Positions 54,643-63,735 are shown, counted from the first letter of the stretch. The stretch: 64,000 nucleotides of DNA from UBA9865 sp035647835 (GCA_035647835.1 DASRMS010000183.1:1-64000), one strand, 5' to 3'. Made by a program: numbers and translations. The notes: a model not told the origin generated them from the sequence alone.

Positions 54643-54675
54643 AAGCCGCAGCCCTCATTAGTGGGGCTGCGGCTT
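54643..54675. terminator. Bidirectional terminator between XRE copy 2 and DUF3189 genes
   Basis: The 12-bp stem AAGCCGCAGCCC / GGGCTGCGGCTT is shared with copy 1 and lies between convergent genes. T-runs are weak on both sides. Confidence 0.65.
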
Positions 54676-54687
54676 TGTCTGTTGCAT

Positions 54688-55143
54688 TCATGGGCAGGGG
54701 ATTGTTTTAAAGTGCGGCACCAGTTTTTTTAAGTCAGCCAGTCTATTGCGGACAAGGCGAGTCCCCAGCTGCTGTGCTGCGCTGTGCCAGCCTATTCGCT
54801 GCAAAAAACAACACCAGCCTGCCACTTGAGGATTTTCTAAGACACAAGTTATGATAACTAGTTCACTTAGCGGTACTTGGTAAATCGACAATAAGCTGTG
54901 TATACCGCGGACAAATATTTCGGGATACTTTTTAACAGTAGTGAGGTAAATTTGCTCACCATCTTCAGTTAGACCAACATAGCGAATTACTCCCTCATCT
55001 GCCTTGGTAACAGCACGAAAATATGGCAGTTCACACAATTTCAGTGGAGAAGGGGGAGCATCCCAGTTAAGCTGTTTTAGATGAAGGGAAGCCGCAGCCG
55101 CAGGCAAATAATAATCGGTTAACCCTAGGTAAAGATAATTCAT
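54688..55143 (-). CDS. DUF3189 family protein, paralog 1
   Basis: This 151-residue protein resembles DUF3189, a clostridial family without known function. Visible blocks are DEGVIRYVGLTEDG and VRGIHSLLSIY. It overlaps the neighbouring DUF3189 gene by 4 nt, and the two align along their length with low identity, so they may form a heterodimer. The SD is weak (translational coupling likely). Confidence 0.7.
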   Translation of the reverse strand: MNYLYLGLTDYYLPAAAASLHLKQLNWDAPPSPLKLCELPYFRAVTKADEGVIRYVGLTEDGEQIYLTTVKKYPEIFVRGIHSLLSIYQVPLSELVIITCVLENPQVAGWCCFLQRIGWHSAAQQLGTRLVRNRLADLKKLVPHFKTIPCP

Positions 55144-55604
55144 CCTGCTAGCTTGACCTTTACTTGTGCTACCAGTTCAACAATTTTGGGATATGCCTCT
55201 CTGGTGCCCTGAATTACCAGCGGCCGGCCTACTGAAATAATACTCCAGCGGCGAGACAAATAACCACCAATGCGCATTTTCAGGGAAACGCAGTGTAAAG
55301 TATCGACAAAAACAAGTTGCTCGTGGATACCAAGCAATTTTGACACCCCATGTAAAATGTTTACCATTGTCTGTCCCACATTGCGGCACCCTACCGAATA
55401 AATTTGATTGCCCCACTCATCAAAACCAAAGAAATGTAACTGCCCGTGGCCCTCGGCAGTTTGACGGTCAAATAGTGCTAAACTAAGCAGCTCTTGTGCC
55501 GTAGGAATTTTATCTGCTTGCAATTGCCCTAAATGGATGGCAGCGGCGGTAACGGATGAATGCGCACCACCGTAACAATGATAGATTATTTTTTTTACCG
55601 TCAT
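55140..55604 (-). CDS. DUF3189 family protein, paralog 2
   Basis: This 154-residue protein begins with IIYHCYGGAHSSVTAAAIHLGQL, the typical DUF3189 N-terminus in which Cys and His are conserved, and has GHGQLHFFGFDEWGN and ILHGVSKLLGI. ATG 55604 has GGAGGATAGG upstream. Family members are often found in spore formers near sporulation genes, as here, but no function is known to me. Confidence 0.8.
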   Translation of the reverse strand: MTVKKIIYHCYGGAHSSVTAAAIHLGQLQADKIPTAQELLSLALFDRQTAEGHGQLHFFGFDEWGNQIYSVGCRNVGQTMVNILHGVSKLLGIHEQLVFVDTLHCVSLKMRIGGYLSRRWSIISVGRPLVIQGTREAYPKIVELVAQVKVKLAG

Positions 55605-55623
55605 CCTATCCTCCAGTGTTATG

Positions 55624-55818
55624 TTAATGTTTTACAATAATATAGACACCATTCCCCATATCATGGGCCACTGCTTCCATCACACGCGAGAGGATGGTAC
55701 ACATGTTAATCATTTCCTCGTCTGTCTCGGCATAGAAAATAGGGATCCCAGCCACACGATGTTCGCCTTTTCTAGTGGTCACAGCAGCAAGAATTATCTT
55801 GGCAATGGTAACTTCCAT
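55624..55818 (-). CDS. Small capping-complex subunit for YIEGIA protein
   Basis: This 64-residue protein is encoded directly after the YIEGIA-family gene (9 nt gap), with AGGAGGATGAG before its ATG. The sequence IAKIILAAVTTRKGE and AETDEEMINMCTIL fits the small partner seen next to YIEGIA genes in spore formers. No enzymatic motif is visible. Confidence 0.8.
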   Translation of the reverse strand: MEVTIAKIILAAVTTRKGEHRVAGIPIFYAETDEEMINMCTILSRVMEAVAHDMGNGVYIIVKH

Positions 55819-55827
55819 CTCATCCTC

Positions 55828-56718
55828 CTAATCTGCCGCACTACGGCCAATGCGGGACTTTAATGGCTGCACAAAAGCGCTTTCCAGCACCGGGACATTT
55901 TGCACAGCAGCCACTAAACATTCTATATCCGGCTCGATAGGTACAATAACCATGCCTACTCTGCCGGTTTCAGGCTTCCGACGCAGCAGCGGGGTAAATT
56001 CAGCGGTATCTACATCACGCCGCACCCCTAACAAGAGAGCGACATCATGGGCAATTGCTTGTCTTTGTCCCACATTTGCTAATATTTCACGGCCATTATC
56101 ACTAATCGGCTCTAAGACAACACCGCGAGCCATTTCTTCATAAACTTTTTTCACTTCAGGCAAGGCTAGATTCATGATATGTATATCTTCAACAAAGAGA
56201 TTAGCACCATCAAAGTGCACTTTTGCCGGCCTTACTTTGGCAATATCACCAATTAATTTGCCGCGCATAAAACGGCGGACAGCAGTAAGCGCAATGGCAC
56301 CGGCCACAATACCAGGCAGGGGTGAATAAAGATAGGTAAAAAGCGATGTGTTTAGTGAGACAAAAACGACCAAATAATTGCGTGCTTCAAAAGTTCGGGC
56401 GATGCCTTCAATAAAATCTGCACCTCGCGACACTAAAGTTGATTGATCTAGGGAGACCAGCATTTCCCGTTCCATATTGCGCACATCGCGGAACTGTGTA
56501 GCTGCCAAGGTTAAAAAGGTGACTGCTGTATATTCCTTTGCCGCAATGGCAGGGATGGCGACTGCCCCCAGGGTAGCCGCCACAAATCCCAATGCCAGAT
56601 GAGTTACAGTTGCATGCGGATAAGAAGGGTACTGACGAAAATCACGGCGCATCATCCAATAGCGTGCTATCGTACCCATGGTTACGCCGCAGATAATCGT
56701 CAGAATATCTTTATTCAA
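55828..56718 (-). CDS. YIEGIA-family membrane protein
   Basis: This 296-residue protein has an N-terminal membrane region of several segments (residues about 5-75), the family motif as FIEGIA at about residue 102, more membrane segments near 115-150, and a soluble C-terminal half. The start is TTG 56718 behind GGGAGCTGAAG, 5 nt after the spoIIP stop. Members occur in spore-forming Firmicutes; the function is unknown. Linkage with spoIIP supports a sporulation role. Confidence 0.85.
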   Translation of the reverse strand: MNKDILTIICGVTMGTIARYWMMRRDFRQYPSYPHATVTHLALGFVAATLGAVAIPAIAAKEYTAVTFLTLAATQFRDVRNMEREMLVSLDQSTLVSRGADFIEGIARTFEARNYLVVFVSLNTSLFTYLYSPLPGIVAGAIALTAVRRFMRGKLIGDIAKVRPAKVHFDGANLFVEDIHIMNLALPEVKKVYEEMARGVVLEPISDNGREILANVGQRQAIAHDVALLLGVRRDVDTAEFTPLLRRKPETGRVGMVIVPIEPDIECLVAAVQNVPVLESAFVQPLKSRIGRSAAD

Positions 56719-56723
56719 GCTCT

Positions 56724-57932
56724 TCAGCTCCCTTCCGATCCTCCATCGGAACTATCATCTTCATCTTGCCTCGATCCCGTGAGATCGGCCATTTCTCTGC
56801 TTCTGAACTGATTTAATTTTGCTTTGGCTTGCTCAAAGCCACCAGTGCTGATCAAGAGAAATATCGCCACAGCAGCAACCAGACCAGCAATAATCCACAA
56901 AACAGAACGTAGGGCCGTGCCGCCGGCACCCTGCGAAGTCGTAGGACTGGGACTGGCGGCCTGTTCACCTTCGGCTGTGCCATAGATAAAATCATTCATT
57001 ACCTCTGAAAAGAGGCCCATGGTCTCTTCAGCTTGATCTTTATCATTAGTATGGGAACCAACCTCAATCAAAGTAGCACGAGGTGACATGTCCTGGTTAT
57101 AGTTGCCTCGGGCCATAAAGATCCCTTTTACTAAACCGGGATATTTTTCGTCAGCCTGCTTCTTAATACCCTCGGCAAACTGCTGGTTATTAGCACGGTT
57201 TTGATTCTGCCTGCCCACAACCAGCTGCACTTGTACTCGCTTTTCACCTTCTACTTCTTCCAAATACTCTTCTTCGGGCACTGCATCACGGTGCACATCA
57301 ATCAGCGCATCCGGTTGTTCCTTGAGAGCTTCCTCTACTGTACGTCGAGAGCGTTGATAAGCGCCAGCGTCATGGGGTGTATGGGGTTCCTTGGAACGGA
57401 CGACCTTAATGCCTTTTTCTTCAAACTTCTTTTGCAGAGTGTCCGCTACATCAAGAATTCCCCCACCGGGGTCTTTACTCTCTGTACCATCACCATCAAT
57501 GTACGATTCAGCGCCATGCGAGCTGTAGATGGCAATTTTTTTGGTTTTCTGCTCTCCTTTTTTCTGTACAGGTACTGCAGAACGTAACATATTACTTACT
57601 CGTGCCAGCAGACCAGGTTGTGGTGGTGCTGCCAAGGTTCTTTTTTCAATTAACTCCGCCCGGGCCGTTTCACCGCGAACCGAAGTGACGCGATAGTAAT
57701 TATTATCAGCACTAATGTATTCATCACCAACCACAATTTCTCTGGCTGTACGCATAATGACCTTGCCGTTATTATCTTCCATGGTATAGTAAACGCCAGA
57801 ACGATGATCACCATCAATACCATCAATCAGGTTATCGATGGCAAAACTGCTTTGTGTAGAAAAGAAAAGCAAACTAACCACCATTACTAAAACTGCTGTC
57901 AGCTTAAAAGTGTTAAAGCTACTCCTCCTCAT
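56724..57932 (-). CDS. spoIIP: Stage II sporulation protein P
   Basis: This 402-residue peptidoglycan hydrolase acts with SpoIID and SpoIIM in engulfment. It has an N-terminal signal/anchor (about residues 11-31), the amidase domain with His139 in YSSHGAESY, VDVHRDAVP-type block IDVHRDA, and Glu in LIEVGSHTND. A second membrane segment lies in a C-terminal extension (WIIAGLVAAVAIFLLIS, about residues 345-362) followed by an acidic tail, which is not in B. subtilis SpoIIP. ATG 57932 has AAGGAGG and overlaps the upstream gene. Confidence 0.95.
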   Translation of the reverse strand: MRRSSFNTFKLTAVLVMVVSLLFFSTQSSFAIDNLIDGIDGDHRSGVYYTMEDNNGKVIMRTAREIVVGDEYISADNNYYRVTSVRGETARAELIEKRTLAAPPQPGLLARVSNMLRSAVPVQKKGEQKTKKIAIYSSHGAESYIDGDGTESKDPGGGILDVADTLQKKFEEKGIKVVRSKEPHTPHDAGAYQRSRRTVEEALKEQPDALIDVHRDAVPEEEYLEEVEGEKRVQVQLVVGRQNQNRANNQQFAEGIKKQADEKYPGLVKGIFMARGNYNQDMSPRATLIEVGSHTNDKDQAEETMGLFSEVMNDFIYGTAEGEQAASPSPTTSQGAGGTALRSVLWIIAGLVAAVAIFLLISTGGFEQAKAKLNQFRSREMADLTGSRQDEDDSSDGGSEGS

Positions 57933-58641
57933 GATTGTTTTCCTCCTTAGTCAAGCTATTTTCATCATGAGACAACTCTTCGCTAAATTCTCCTTCTGAC
58001 AGACCTTTCCTCAGACTTGACGGACGGTCTTCGGCAGGACCTCCTTGCAAACGTTCTCTAGTTTCACCAAAAATTTCTGCCAGTAAAAGCGATAAGATTC
58101 CTGCAATCACCACGCCGTCAAAGACACCGGCTCCGCCGATTACCATGCTGCCAGAACCACCACGCAAGGCAACTTCAATCCGTGAATAGATATCTGTCAG
58201 CAATAACCCCATAGAACCGGCAATAAAGGCAGAACGGCGCGAGCGCCCAGCTAAATAACCAACAACAGCTGCAATAATGGAAAAAATGTAGAATGGATCC
58301 AGGAACCTGTTATAGGTAGGCTCTGTGGGCAAAATTTTCATTGCTGCGTAAACAGCAAACGAGGCCACCAGAGCAGCTACTACTGCTCTGATTTTTTCCT
58401 TGGCTGTTCCTGCCTTGATAATCAGATAAACAGCTAAAGCTAAAGGAATTAGAGCACCACCAATATTAATGGACACATTATCACTAAGGGGAATATCCGG
58501 CAAAAAGCCCCCCACTACCATCGCGCCGACAAAAAGCAGCGCCGCGCGGTCTGTTAACCGCAGTCTGTCCAAGACGCGCTGGGCCGCACCTAGATAAATA
58601 GCAATCGCCACGGCCACCAGCACTAACATCCCAATTGTCAT
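57919..58641 (-). CDS. DUF1614 membrane protein
   Basis: This 240-residue membrane protein starts at ATG 58641 behind GGAGGTGTAGG. It has about six to seven membrane segments and the DUF1614-like blocks VVGGFLPDIPL, NIGGALIPLALAVYLI and GGAGVFDGVVIAGI, then an acidic C-terminal tail of about 50 residues. The function is unknown. It is the first gene of an apparent operon with spoIIP and the YIEGIA pair. Confidence 0.8.
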   Translation of the reverse strand: MTIGMLVLVAVAIAIYLGAAQRVLDRLRLTDRAALLFVGAMVVGGFLPDIPLSDNVSINIGGALIPLALAVYLIIKAGTAKEKIRAVVAALVASFAVYAAMKILPTEPTYNRFLDPFYIFSIIAAVVGYLAGRSRRSAFIAGSMGLLLTDIYSRIEVALRGGSGSMVIGGAGVFDGVVIAGILSLLLAEIFGETRERLQGGPAEDRPSSLRKGLSEGEFSEELSHDENSLTKEENNHEEE

Positions 58642-58783
58642 AATCCTACACCTCCAGAAATCAACAGTTCTTAACATAGCGTTCGCAGAAAACATTAGAT
58701 TTATGCGAATTCTGCGTGTCAGGTTTGAATATTTTACCTAGAGACTTCGCGTTGTTTGCCAAGGTTGGTCTAATTTCCTCTAG

Positions 58784-58821
58784 ATTAAAAAAGATGACAG
58801 GGTGTAAATCCCTGTCATCTT
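58784..58821 (-). terminator. Terminator of the cmk-plsC-ispH-fni cluster
   Basis: The 12-bp stem AAGATGACAGGG / CCCTGTCATCTT is followed by TTTTTAAT on the minus strand, about 20 nt past the fni stop. Confidence 0.9.
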
Positions 58822-58841
58822 GCGTAGGTTACTTATTTACT

Positions 58842-59870
58842 TTAGCGGCTTAAGCCGCGGGCTGTCATCCATTCTCTAGCTTGGCCGGTGATTACCAGCG
58901 GCACTTCTTGTAATTCACGAATGCTGGAGCAGCCTGTCATCAACATGACCATTTTTAATTCCGTTAGGATTTTCTGCAAACTTGCGACCAACTTTTCCGG
59001 CCCTGCTTTCTGCAAGATCCTTAAGGCTAAACCGGCGCTGCCTACTGCTTGTGCTCCCAAAGCCAAAGCTTTGGCGGCAAGCAGGCCGGAATTAATCCCG
59101 CCGGAAGCAATAATATCTACAGCAGGAGCACCCGCTTTTGCTTCCAAAATGGTCAGAGGTGTGCGAATTCCCCACTGCAGCAGCTCCGCGCTTATTTGCT
59201 GTTTAGTGCGGGCGCTTTCAATCTGCAGAAAGTTTGTCCCGCCTTGGCCACCAACATCAATGGCGGCTACACCAATATCCTGCAATTGCGCAGCTTGTTC
59301 CTTGGCGATGCCAAAACCAACTTCCTTCACAATTACCGGCACACTCACAGCTTTAACAATGGCGGCAAGGCGTTGACGCCAACCGCGGAAATCTCTGTCA
59401 CCCTCTGCCATCATTAGCTCCTGGGGAACATTCAAATGGATTTGCAGGGCATCGGCAGCTACCATCTCCACAGCTTGCTGTGCAGCTGTGAGCCCAGCAT
59501 TGGCACCAATGTTGGCGAAAATAATGCCTTGAGGGTAAACCTCACGGACCACACGATAGGTTTGCTGGTAGCGTTGATTCTCTAACGCCGCCATTTGTGA
59601 GCCAACAGCCATGGGCAAGCCACAGCTGCGAGCAGCAAGGGCTAAATCATGGTTAATTGCCTCTGCAGCCTCGACTCCTCCAGTAATGGCGTTAAGCAAC
59701 AGAGGTTGAGCTAGTGTCAGCCCTGCGACTGTTGTTGTTAAGTCCAGCGCTTGTAGAGCAGTCTCCGGCAGGCAGTTATGAATTAGCTCTATATCACTAA
59801 AATCAGCACTTGCCAAATCAAGCTGAACAGCATAGTGCAAATGTTCCAGCTTTCTTACCTGCCGAGTCAT
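58842..59870 (-). CDS. fni: Type 2 isopentenyl-diphosphate isomerase
   Basis: This 342-residue FMN enzyme interconverts IPP and DMAPP. It begins RKLEHLHYAVQLD and has the family blocks LLLNAITGG, VIVKEVGFG, AAIDVGGQGGTNF and IIASGGINSGLLAAKALALG. Starts at ATG 59870, 3 nt after the ispH-rpsA stop. Its substrates come from IspH encoded just upstream, which explains the coupling. Confidence 0.96.
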   Translation of the reverse strand: MTRQVRKLEHLHYAVQLDLASADFSDIELIHNCLPETALQALDLTTTVAGLTLAQPLLLNAITGGVEAAEAINHDLALAARSCGLPMAVGSQMAALENQRYQQTYRVVREVYPQGIIFANIGANAGLTAAQQAVEMVAADALQIHLNVPQELMMAEGDRDFRGWRQRLAAIVKAVSVPVIVKEVGFGIAKEQAAQLQDIGVAAIDVGGQGGTNFLQIESARTKQQISAELLQWGIRTPLTILEAKAGAPAVDIIASGGINSGLLAAKALALGAQAVGSAGLALRILQKAGPEKLVASLQKILTELKMVMLMTGCSSIRELQEVPLVITGQAREWMTARGLSR

Positions 59871-59873
59871 TTA

Positions 59874-61901
59874 CTACTTATCCTTATTCATGCCATCAAA
59901 CAGGTCACCAAAGACATCACCCAGGGTTAGGCCCGTACCTGAATCCTGATGCTGCTGCGGTGCACGCTGCTGTGGTTCACGTTTGGGACGTGGTGCAGCT
60001 TCGCGCATGCTCAAACTGACTCTTTTAGCGTCAGTATTAATGTCAAGGATCTTAACTTTAACCACTTCACCTTTTTGTATCACATCAGAAGGCTGCTTGA
60101 CATGATAGTTAGCCAGTTGCGAGATATGCACTAAACCTTCTACTCCAGGGATCAATTCCACAAAAGCACCAAAGTCAACGAGGCGGGTAACTTTACCTTC
60201 CACCACATCTCCAGGTTGGTACTGTTTATCAATCTGTGTCCAGGGATCAGGTTGAGCTTTACGTAAAGAAAGACCAATCCGTTCCCGTTCTGGGATTACT
60301 TCGGTTACTTTCACATCGATTTCTTCCCCCACACTTAATACTTCACCAGGGGTTTCAATGCGATGCCAAGAAATTTCGGAAATGTGTACTAACCCATCAA
60401 TGCCGCCCACATCAACGAAGGCACCAAAGTTGGTCAGTCTTTTTACTGTACCGTGAATAATTTGACCTGGTTGCAGGGAGTTTAGGATTTCTTCCTTCTT
60501 AACTTGGGTTTCTTCTTCCAGAACTTGCTTCCGTGACAGGATCAGTTTCTCTTTTTCCTTGCGCATCTCGATAATTTTAAAAGATACTTCTTGGTTTAGA
60601 AACACTGTAAAGTCTGGGACATAGCGCATGTCAACCAAGGAACCAGGCATAAAACCGTCATAACCGCCGCCTAAGTCAACAACCATCCCGGCTTTAACTG
60701 TTTCTTTAACAGTACCTGTCAAGACAGTGCCCTGATTAAATGCTTCCTCTAATTCTTCCCATCTCTTTTGACGGTCGATGGCTTTACGGGAAAGCGTTAC
60801 TTTGCCTTCTTGGTCATCCATGTCTTGGATTACAACTTCAATTTCTTGTCCTGTTTGCAAAACCGCAGAGAGAGTTTGGTCAGCTTGTAATATAACTTCC
60901 TGGCGAGGAAGTACCCCCTCGCTCTTGTACCCAATGTCAACCAGGGCCTCGTCATCAGACACCTGTTCAACAGTGCCTTGCACTACATCACCCACGGAGA
61001 AATCACGCATTACCTGATCCATGGGCACCTCCTCAACTTCCACCTGCTCTTCTTGTACTTCTGCTTCTAGATTCTTTTCATTTTCCATCTTACCAATAAC
61101 CTCCTTTATCAACCAGTCGGGTGTTGAAGCACCGGCAGTCACCCCGACTGTCCTCAACCCTTGCAATTGCGCGGTATCTAGGCTGTCCGCATCCGTCACT
61201 TCAATGGTTTTAGTGCCCGCAGCCCGGCAGATTGCTGCCAGTTTCTGCGTGTTGCTGCTTTTTTTACTGCCGATTACCACCATTGCCTCAGCTTTTTGAG
61301 CTAATTCGCTGGCCGCCTTCTGCCGCAATGCCGTCGCGTTACAAATGGTATTATATATATGAACCACCGGTACTAACTCTTTTAGCTTCTCCACAATTTC
61401 TTCCAGAATACGAACTTGTTGTGTAGTTTGTGCCACTACTGCCACAGGACGTGTGGAATCCAAACCTGGCAGCTGCTCAACTTCTGCGGCTGTCTGCACG
61501 ACAAAAGGCCGTTCATGCCCCCAGCCCAAAACTCCTTGTACTTCTGGATGCTCGCGGGTGCCAACTATTACAACTTGCTGCCCCGCCTCTACTAAAGCCG
61601 CCACCTGCTGCTGCAGCTTTTGTACAAAAGTGCAAGTAGCATTGATAATGTTTAATCCTCGTGCTGCTGCTGCCTGTAAGACTTCTGGTCGAACACCATG
61701 GGTACGAATGATAACTGTAGCACCACTGGGCACGCTTGTCAAATCATCTACCTGTCTCACACCCTGCTCCGCTAAACGATCAATTAAACTTTCATTATGA
61801 GCCAGCGGACCCAAGGTATAGATTGGACCTTGTGCGGCCGTTGCCAGCGCCAAAGCTACTGCTTTTTTGACGCCGCCGCAAAAACCGGCCTTCTCTGCCA
61901 T
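59874..61901 (-). CDS. ispH: IspH (HMBPP reductase) fused to S1 RNA-binding domains
   Basis: This 675-residue fusion has an N-terminal IspH domain (residues 1-275) with the three Fe-S cysteines at C8, C90 and C187 and the block ICNATALRQ, and a C-terminal half with four S1 domains (about 297-367, 383-455, 473-540 and 560-630), as in ribosomal protein S1. The fusion is known from Clostridia. ATG 61901 has GGAG 6 nt upstream. However, an in-frame CTG at 61913 lies 8 nt after GAGGTG and would restore the LEII N-terminus usual for IspH, so the true start may be CTG. Confidence 0.95.
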   Translation of the reverse strand: MAEKAGFCGGVKKAVALALATAAQGPIYTLGPLAHNESLIDRLAEQGVRQVDDLTSVPSGATVIIRTHGVRPEVLQAAAARGLNIINATCTFVQKLQQQVAALVEAGQQVVIVGTREHPEVQGVLGWGHERPFVVQTAAEVEQLPGLDSTRPVAVVAQTTQQVRILEEIVEKLKELVPVVHIYNTICNATALRQKAASELAQKAEAMVVIGSKKSSNTQKLAAICRAAGTKTIEVTDADSLDTAQLQGLRTVGVTAGASTPDWLIKEVIGKMENEKNLEAEVQEEQVEVEEVPMDQVMRDFSVGDVVQGTVEQVSDDEALVDIGYKSEGVLPRQEVILQADQTLSAVLQTGQEIEVVIQDMDDQEGKVTLSRKAIDRQKRWEELEEAFNQGTVLTGTVKETVKAGMVVDLGGGYDGFMPGSLVDMRYVPDFTVFLNQEVSFKIIEMRKEKEKLILSRKQVLEEETQVKKEEILNSLQPGQIIHGTVKRLTNFGAFVDVGGIDGLVHISEISWHRIETPGEVLSVGEEIDVKVTEVIPERERIGLSLRKAQPDPWTQIDKQYQPGDVVEGKVTRLVDFGAFVELIPGVEGLVHISQLANYHVKQPSDVIQKGEVVKVKILDINTDAKRVSLSMREAAPRPKREPQQRAPQQHQDSGTGLTLGDVFGDLFDGMNKDK

Positions 61902-61930
61902 AATAATCTCCAGCGTTTCTTCACCTCAAT

Positions 61931-62512
61931 CTAACTTTTACGCAGACGGTCTATTTCTTGCATGATCCGCTGCGCGATCTTAGCAAGCTCTTCACCTTTT
62001 ACCTTGACCCCATAATATTCAGGAAAGTAAAGGGGCGTGCCAATCCGTACACGTATGGGATGAAACAAGCGATAAGGTCCAGCAATACCAATGGGAATTA
62101 CAGGCGCTTCACTTTTGGCTGCGATTAGACCGACACCGGCTTGTGGTGTTAATAATTCATTAGTATGACTGCGAGTACCTTCTGGAAAAATGCCCAAACC
62201 GTGCCCCGCTTTTAAGGTTTCCAGGGCAGTTTTGATGGCTCGCCGATCAGCACTATTGCGTTTAACAGGAAAAACTTTTATTGCTTTTAGCACTGTACCC
62301 AAGATAGGCGTCTTTATCAATTCTTCTTTGGCCATGAAACGGGCAAAACGCGGTGTGATGGCGCCAAGCAGCGGCGGATCCCACCAAGAAAAATGATTGC
62401 CGCACATAATAAAGGGGCCTTCTTGCGGTATATTCTCCCGTCCCTGTACATCCCAGCGAAAAAAGATTGCGAATATTACTGCGAAAAATCTTCTAAAGAT
62501 TTGGTAAGCCAT
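61931..62512 (-). CDS. plsC: 1-acyl-sn-glycerol-3-phosphate acyltransferase
   Basis: This 193-residue membrane-bound enzyme makes phosphatidic acid. The catalytic motif is NHFSWWDPPLL (H-x4-D), and FPEGTRS binds the phosphate. ATG 62512 follows GGGGGGAAGGGC. It lies between cmk and ispH, an order common in Clostridia. Confidence 0.95.
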   Translation of the reverse strand: MAYQIFRRFFAVIFAIFFRWDVQGRENIPQEGPFIMCGNHFSWWDPPLLGAITPRFARFMAKEELIKTPILGTVLKAIKVFPVKRNSADRRAIKTALETLKAGHGLGIFPEGTRSHTNELLTPQAGVGLIAAKSEAPVIPIGIAGPYRLFHPIRVRIGTPLYFPEYYGVKVKGEELAKIAQRIMQEIDRLRKS

Positions 62513-62528
62513 GCCCTTCCCCCCGCTA

Positions 62529-63191
62529 TCACCTGGTAACTGTTTCTACAATTAAAGCTACTACCTCATCTATCGTTAACTCTGTGGAATCAATATGGAT
62601 GGCATCATCTGCTGGTCGCAGCGGCGAACATTCCCGCTCTGAATCAATTTTATCGCGGGCCGCAATTTCTTCCTTCATCTGCTCCAGCGTCAGTGACTGA
62701 CCCTTTTCCAGCAGTTCCGCCAAACGACGTCGAGCCCGTTCAGCTAAAGAAGCGGTCAGGTAGAATTTATACTCTGCCTCAGTCATCACGTTAGTGCCAA
62801 TATCACGACCATCCATTACTACGCCGCCACGCTGACCTATTTCTTTTTGTTTTTGCACCATCACAGCACGTACTCCCGGGCAGCGAGCAACCAGCGACAC
62901 ATGACGACTGACCTGCGGTTCGCGAATGGTCTCACTTACATTTTCTCCATCTAAAAAAAGGATATTTTGTCCTTCGTCATTATATTGTACATCCAAATCA
63001 GCCTGAGCAGCTAAAACTGCCAGCGCTTGCTGATCCTGGAAGTCAATCTTCCGGCGCAAACCGGCCACTGTGATGGCACGATACATAGCGCCTGTATCTA
63101 AATAAGCAAGTCCTAACCGTTTGGCTACTGCTCGGGCTACGGTACTTTTACCTGCACCAGCTGGACCGTCAATGGCGATTCTCGGTTTCAT
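62529..63191 (-). CDS. cmk: Cytidylate kinase
   Basis: This 220-residue kinase phosphorylates (d)CMP. It has the P-loop GPAGAGKSTVARAVA, YLDTGAMYRA and the DGRDIGTNV substrate motif. ATG 63191 lies 7 nt after AGAGGG; a TTG two codons upstream is possible. Confidence 0.97.
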   Translation of the reverse strand: MKPRIAIDGPAGAGKSTVARAVAKRLGLAYLDTGAMYRAITVAGLRRKIDFQDQQALAVLAAQADLDVQYNDEGQNILFLDGENVSETIREPQVSRHVSLVARCPGVRAVMVQKQKEIGQRGGVVMDGRDIGTNVMTEAEYKFYLTASLAERARRRLAELLEKGQSLTLEQMKEEIAARDKIDSERECSPLRPADDAIHIDSTELTIDEVVALIVETVTR

Positions 63192-63262
63192 GCCCAAACC
63201 CTCTTTCCTTATGCCGCCAAGCTATTTTTTCGCGGAAAGCGTTTTCTTGGCCTAAAATAGCA

Positions 63263-63289
63263 CAACAAAAACAACACACTAGGTGTTGT
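63263..63289 (-). terminator. Terminator overlapping the aroH stop codon
   Basis: ACAACAC-CTAGT-GTGTTGT followed by TTTTGTTG; the TAG stop of aroH is in the loop. Confidence 0.75.
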
Positions 63290-63656
63290 CAGAAACGAGG
63301 TCTGGCCGCAGTTGGCGGGCTTCCCTCAAATAGATAAATTGCACAGCTTGGTTTTGCTCCATGTTGACATGCATCAAGACCCGGATACATCTGGGTAAAG
63401 CGCCGGGCACCGCCATTTCTACTGTATCAAAAAGAGCTGCAGCTGTCCAGCCAAGCTCACGTGCAGCGGCAGCAGGAAAAGCAGCGTTTAGATCCGGTGT
63501 TGCGGAAAAAATGATACTAACAAGTGCAGCTGGGTCAATTTGATTAACCTCAGCCATTTTATGTAGTAATTCTCTTGTGGCAGCTTTAATTTCACTAGCA
63601 CTGTTTTGTGAAACTGTAGTTGCCCCCCGAATACCCCTCACAACACAACAACCCAC
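63279..63656 (-). CDS. aroH: Chorismate mutase (AroH type)
   Basis: This 125-residue monofunctional mutase converts chorismate to prephenate. It shows the AroH signatures VRGIRGATTVSQNS, SIIFSATPDLNAAFPA and RVLMHVN. The start is GTG 63656 behind GGAGG with an 8-nt spacer. Its product feeds PheA encoded at 35.4 kb. Confidence 0.96.
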   Translation of the reverse strand: MGCCVVRGIRGATTVSQNSASEIKAATRELLHKMAEVNQIDPAALVSIIFSATPDLNAAFPAAAARELGWTAAALFDTVEMAVPGALPRCIRVLMHVNMEQNQAVQFIYLREARQLRPDLVSDNT

Positions 63657-63735
63657 TACGACGTCCTCCTACTTACCCGCTATATCTAAAATAATAGCTT
63701 AGATTAAACGATTTGGCAAGCCTTTTCCCGCTGGC

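Noticed and set aside
36655..54675. The duplicated XRE module as a prophage or insertion sequence
   Set aside because: No integrase, transposase, terminal inverted repeat or phage structural gene is visible near either copy; the HTH domain is fused to membrane segments, unlike phage repressors.
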